This document shows, one piece after another, positions 63,761 to 64,000 of a stretch of DNA of 64,000 nucleotides. Position 1 is the first letter of the stretch, and each line of letters opens with the position of its first letter. Source of the DNA: Enterococcus sp. BWB1-3 (lineage in GTDB: Bacteria; Bacillota; Bacilli; Lactobacillales; Enterococcaceae); contig NZ_JADOEP010000015.1 in assembly GCF_016745275.1 (NCBI RefSeq), positions 42,063 to 106,062 of the forward strand, in the 5' to 3' direction. The position numbers and the translations under genes are program-made. The notes beneath the pieces were generated by a model. That model worked only from the letters and a program-made list of their open reading frames with translations, searched no databases and was not told where the DNA came from.

Positions 63761-64000
63761 TGGGGTCGTCAAGCTATGAAATGCAGGCAGCGTATGCGAG
63801 CAGTCAGGCAACCAAAACCAAAGTGACAAGCACTGCACAGGAATGCAGCAATTGGATCACCGAGGCGGATATCTCAGAAGGTTGGAGGAAAGCCGGGATT
63901 AACAATTAAGGATACAGAAACAGTCCTCGGCACATTTGGTACCTGCAAGAAACAAACAAAGGATGCGGAGAAAAAAGCAAAAAACGAAGGAAAAGATGCA
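63761..64000 (+). pseudogene. Start of another PAAR-like (DUF4280) gene, probably frameshifted, cut by the window end
   Basis: ATG 63761 (AGGGAGTAG upstream) encodes 49 residues (MGSSSYEMQAAYASSQATK...) to a stop at 63908. A second frame, overlapping from about 63872, reads VGGKPGLTIKDTETVLGTFGTC and KKQTKDAEKKAKNEGKDA to the window edge, the DUF4280 FGTC region. A one-base shift between about 63860 and 63885 would join them. The rest lies outside the window. Confidence 0.5.

Overview
The window looks like the chromosome of an Enterococcus or a close relative (Lactobacillales). The DNA is AT-rich with strong GGAGG ribosome binding sites. It carries an efaCBA-type manganese operon, tandem methionine T-boxes in front of metNIQ, a class I preQ1 riboswitch in front of queT, PTS operons with a cre site, and an IS30-family element. 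The species cannot be fixed from the sequence alone.

Region 1 (1-12.7 kb) is ordinary core genome: a lipoprotein, a flavoprotein disulfide reductase, acetyltransferases, a histidine phosphatase, the helicase RecD2, a diacylglycerol-kinase-family lipid kinase, a TmrB-like ATPase, a small ABC export pair with a membrane-bound partner, and regulators of the XRE and SorC types.

Region 2 (13.3-22.6 kb) is a carbohydrate island. It holds a PRD regulator, PTS IIA, IIB and IIC of the fructose family, a DeoR repressor, a PflD-like glycyl radical enzyme with its radical-SAM activase, and a fructose-6-phosphate-aldolase-type enzyme. The gene content matches the E. coli frw/pflDC/fsaB locus, so radical cleavage of a 1,5-anhydrohexitol 6-phosphate is the best working hypothesis.

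Region 3 (22.9-33.7 kb) is nutrient uptake: metNIQ plus an M20 amidohydrolase behind two Met T-boxes, a Usp protein, the efaCBA transporter behind a 20-bp palindrome of metalloregulator type, and queT behind a preQ1-I riboswitch.

Region 4 (34-64 kb) is accessory and is the interesting part. After a secreted protein and a dead IS30 copy come at least nine consecutive orphan toxin-tail/immunity cassettes (36.2-48.6 kb). Most start with a 3' fragment of one conserved core (DUF4280/PAAR-like protein) and share a near-identical junction ending in MAAGGMYTG. They then switch abruptly to unrelated C-terminal toxins, each followed by its own small immunity-type gene. A barnase/barstar pair, RelE-like toxins and a DUF4279 immunity gene are recognisable. 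From 49.0 to 63.5 kb follows an apparent operon that looks like the delivery side: an Rhs/YD-repeat protein without a toxin tail, an unknown protein, a von Willebrand A membrane protein, a possible DUF1795/Eag-like chaperone, a VgrG-like spike, a pentapeptide-repeat protein, a DUF1629-like protein, a second (frameshifted) Rhs gene, and an intact PAAR-like protein carrying a CdiA-type nuclease tail with its immunity gene. No contractile sheath, tube or AAA+ ATPase gene is in the window. I propose a Gram-positive polymorphic-toxin locus in which the PAAR-like protein, not the Rhs shell, carries the toxin, and in which the orphan cassettes serve as a recombination reservoir.
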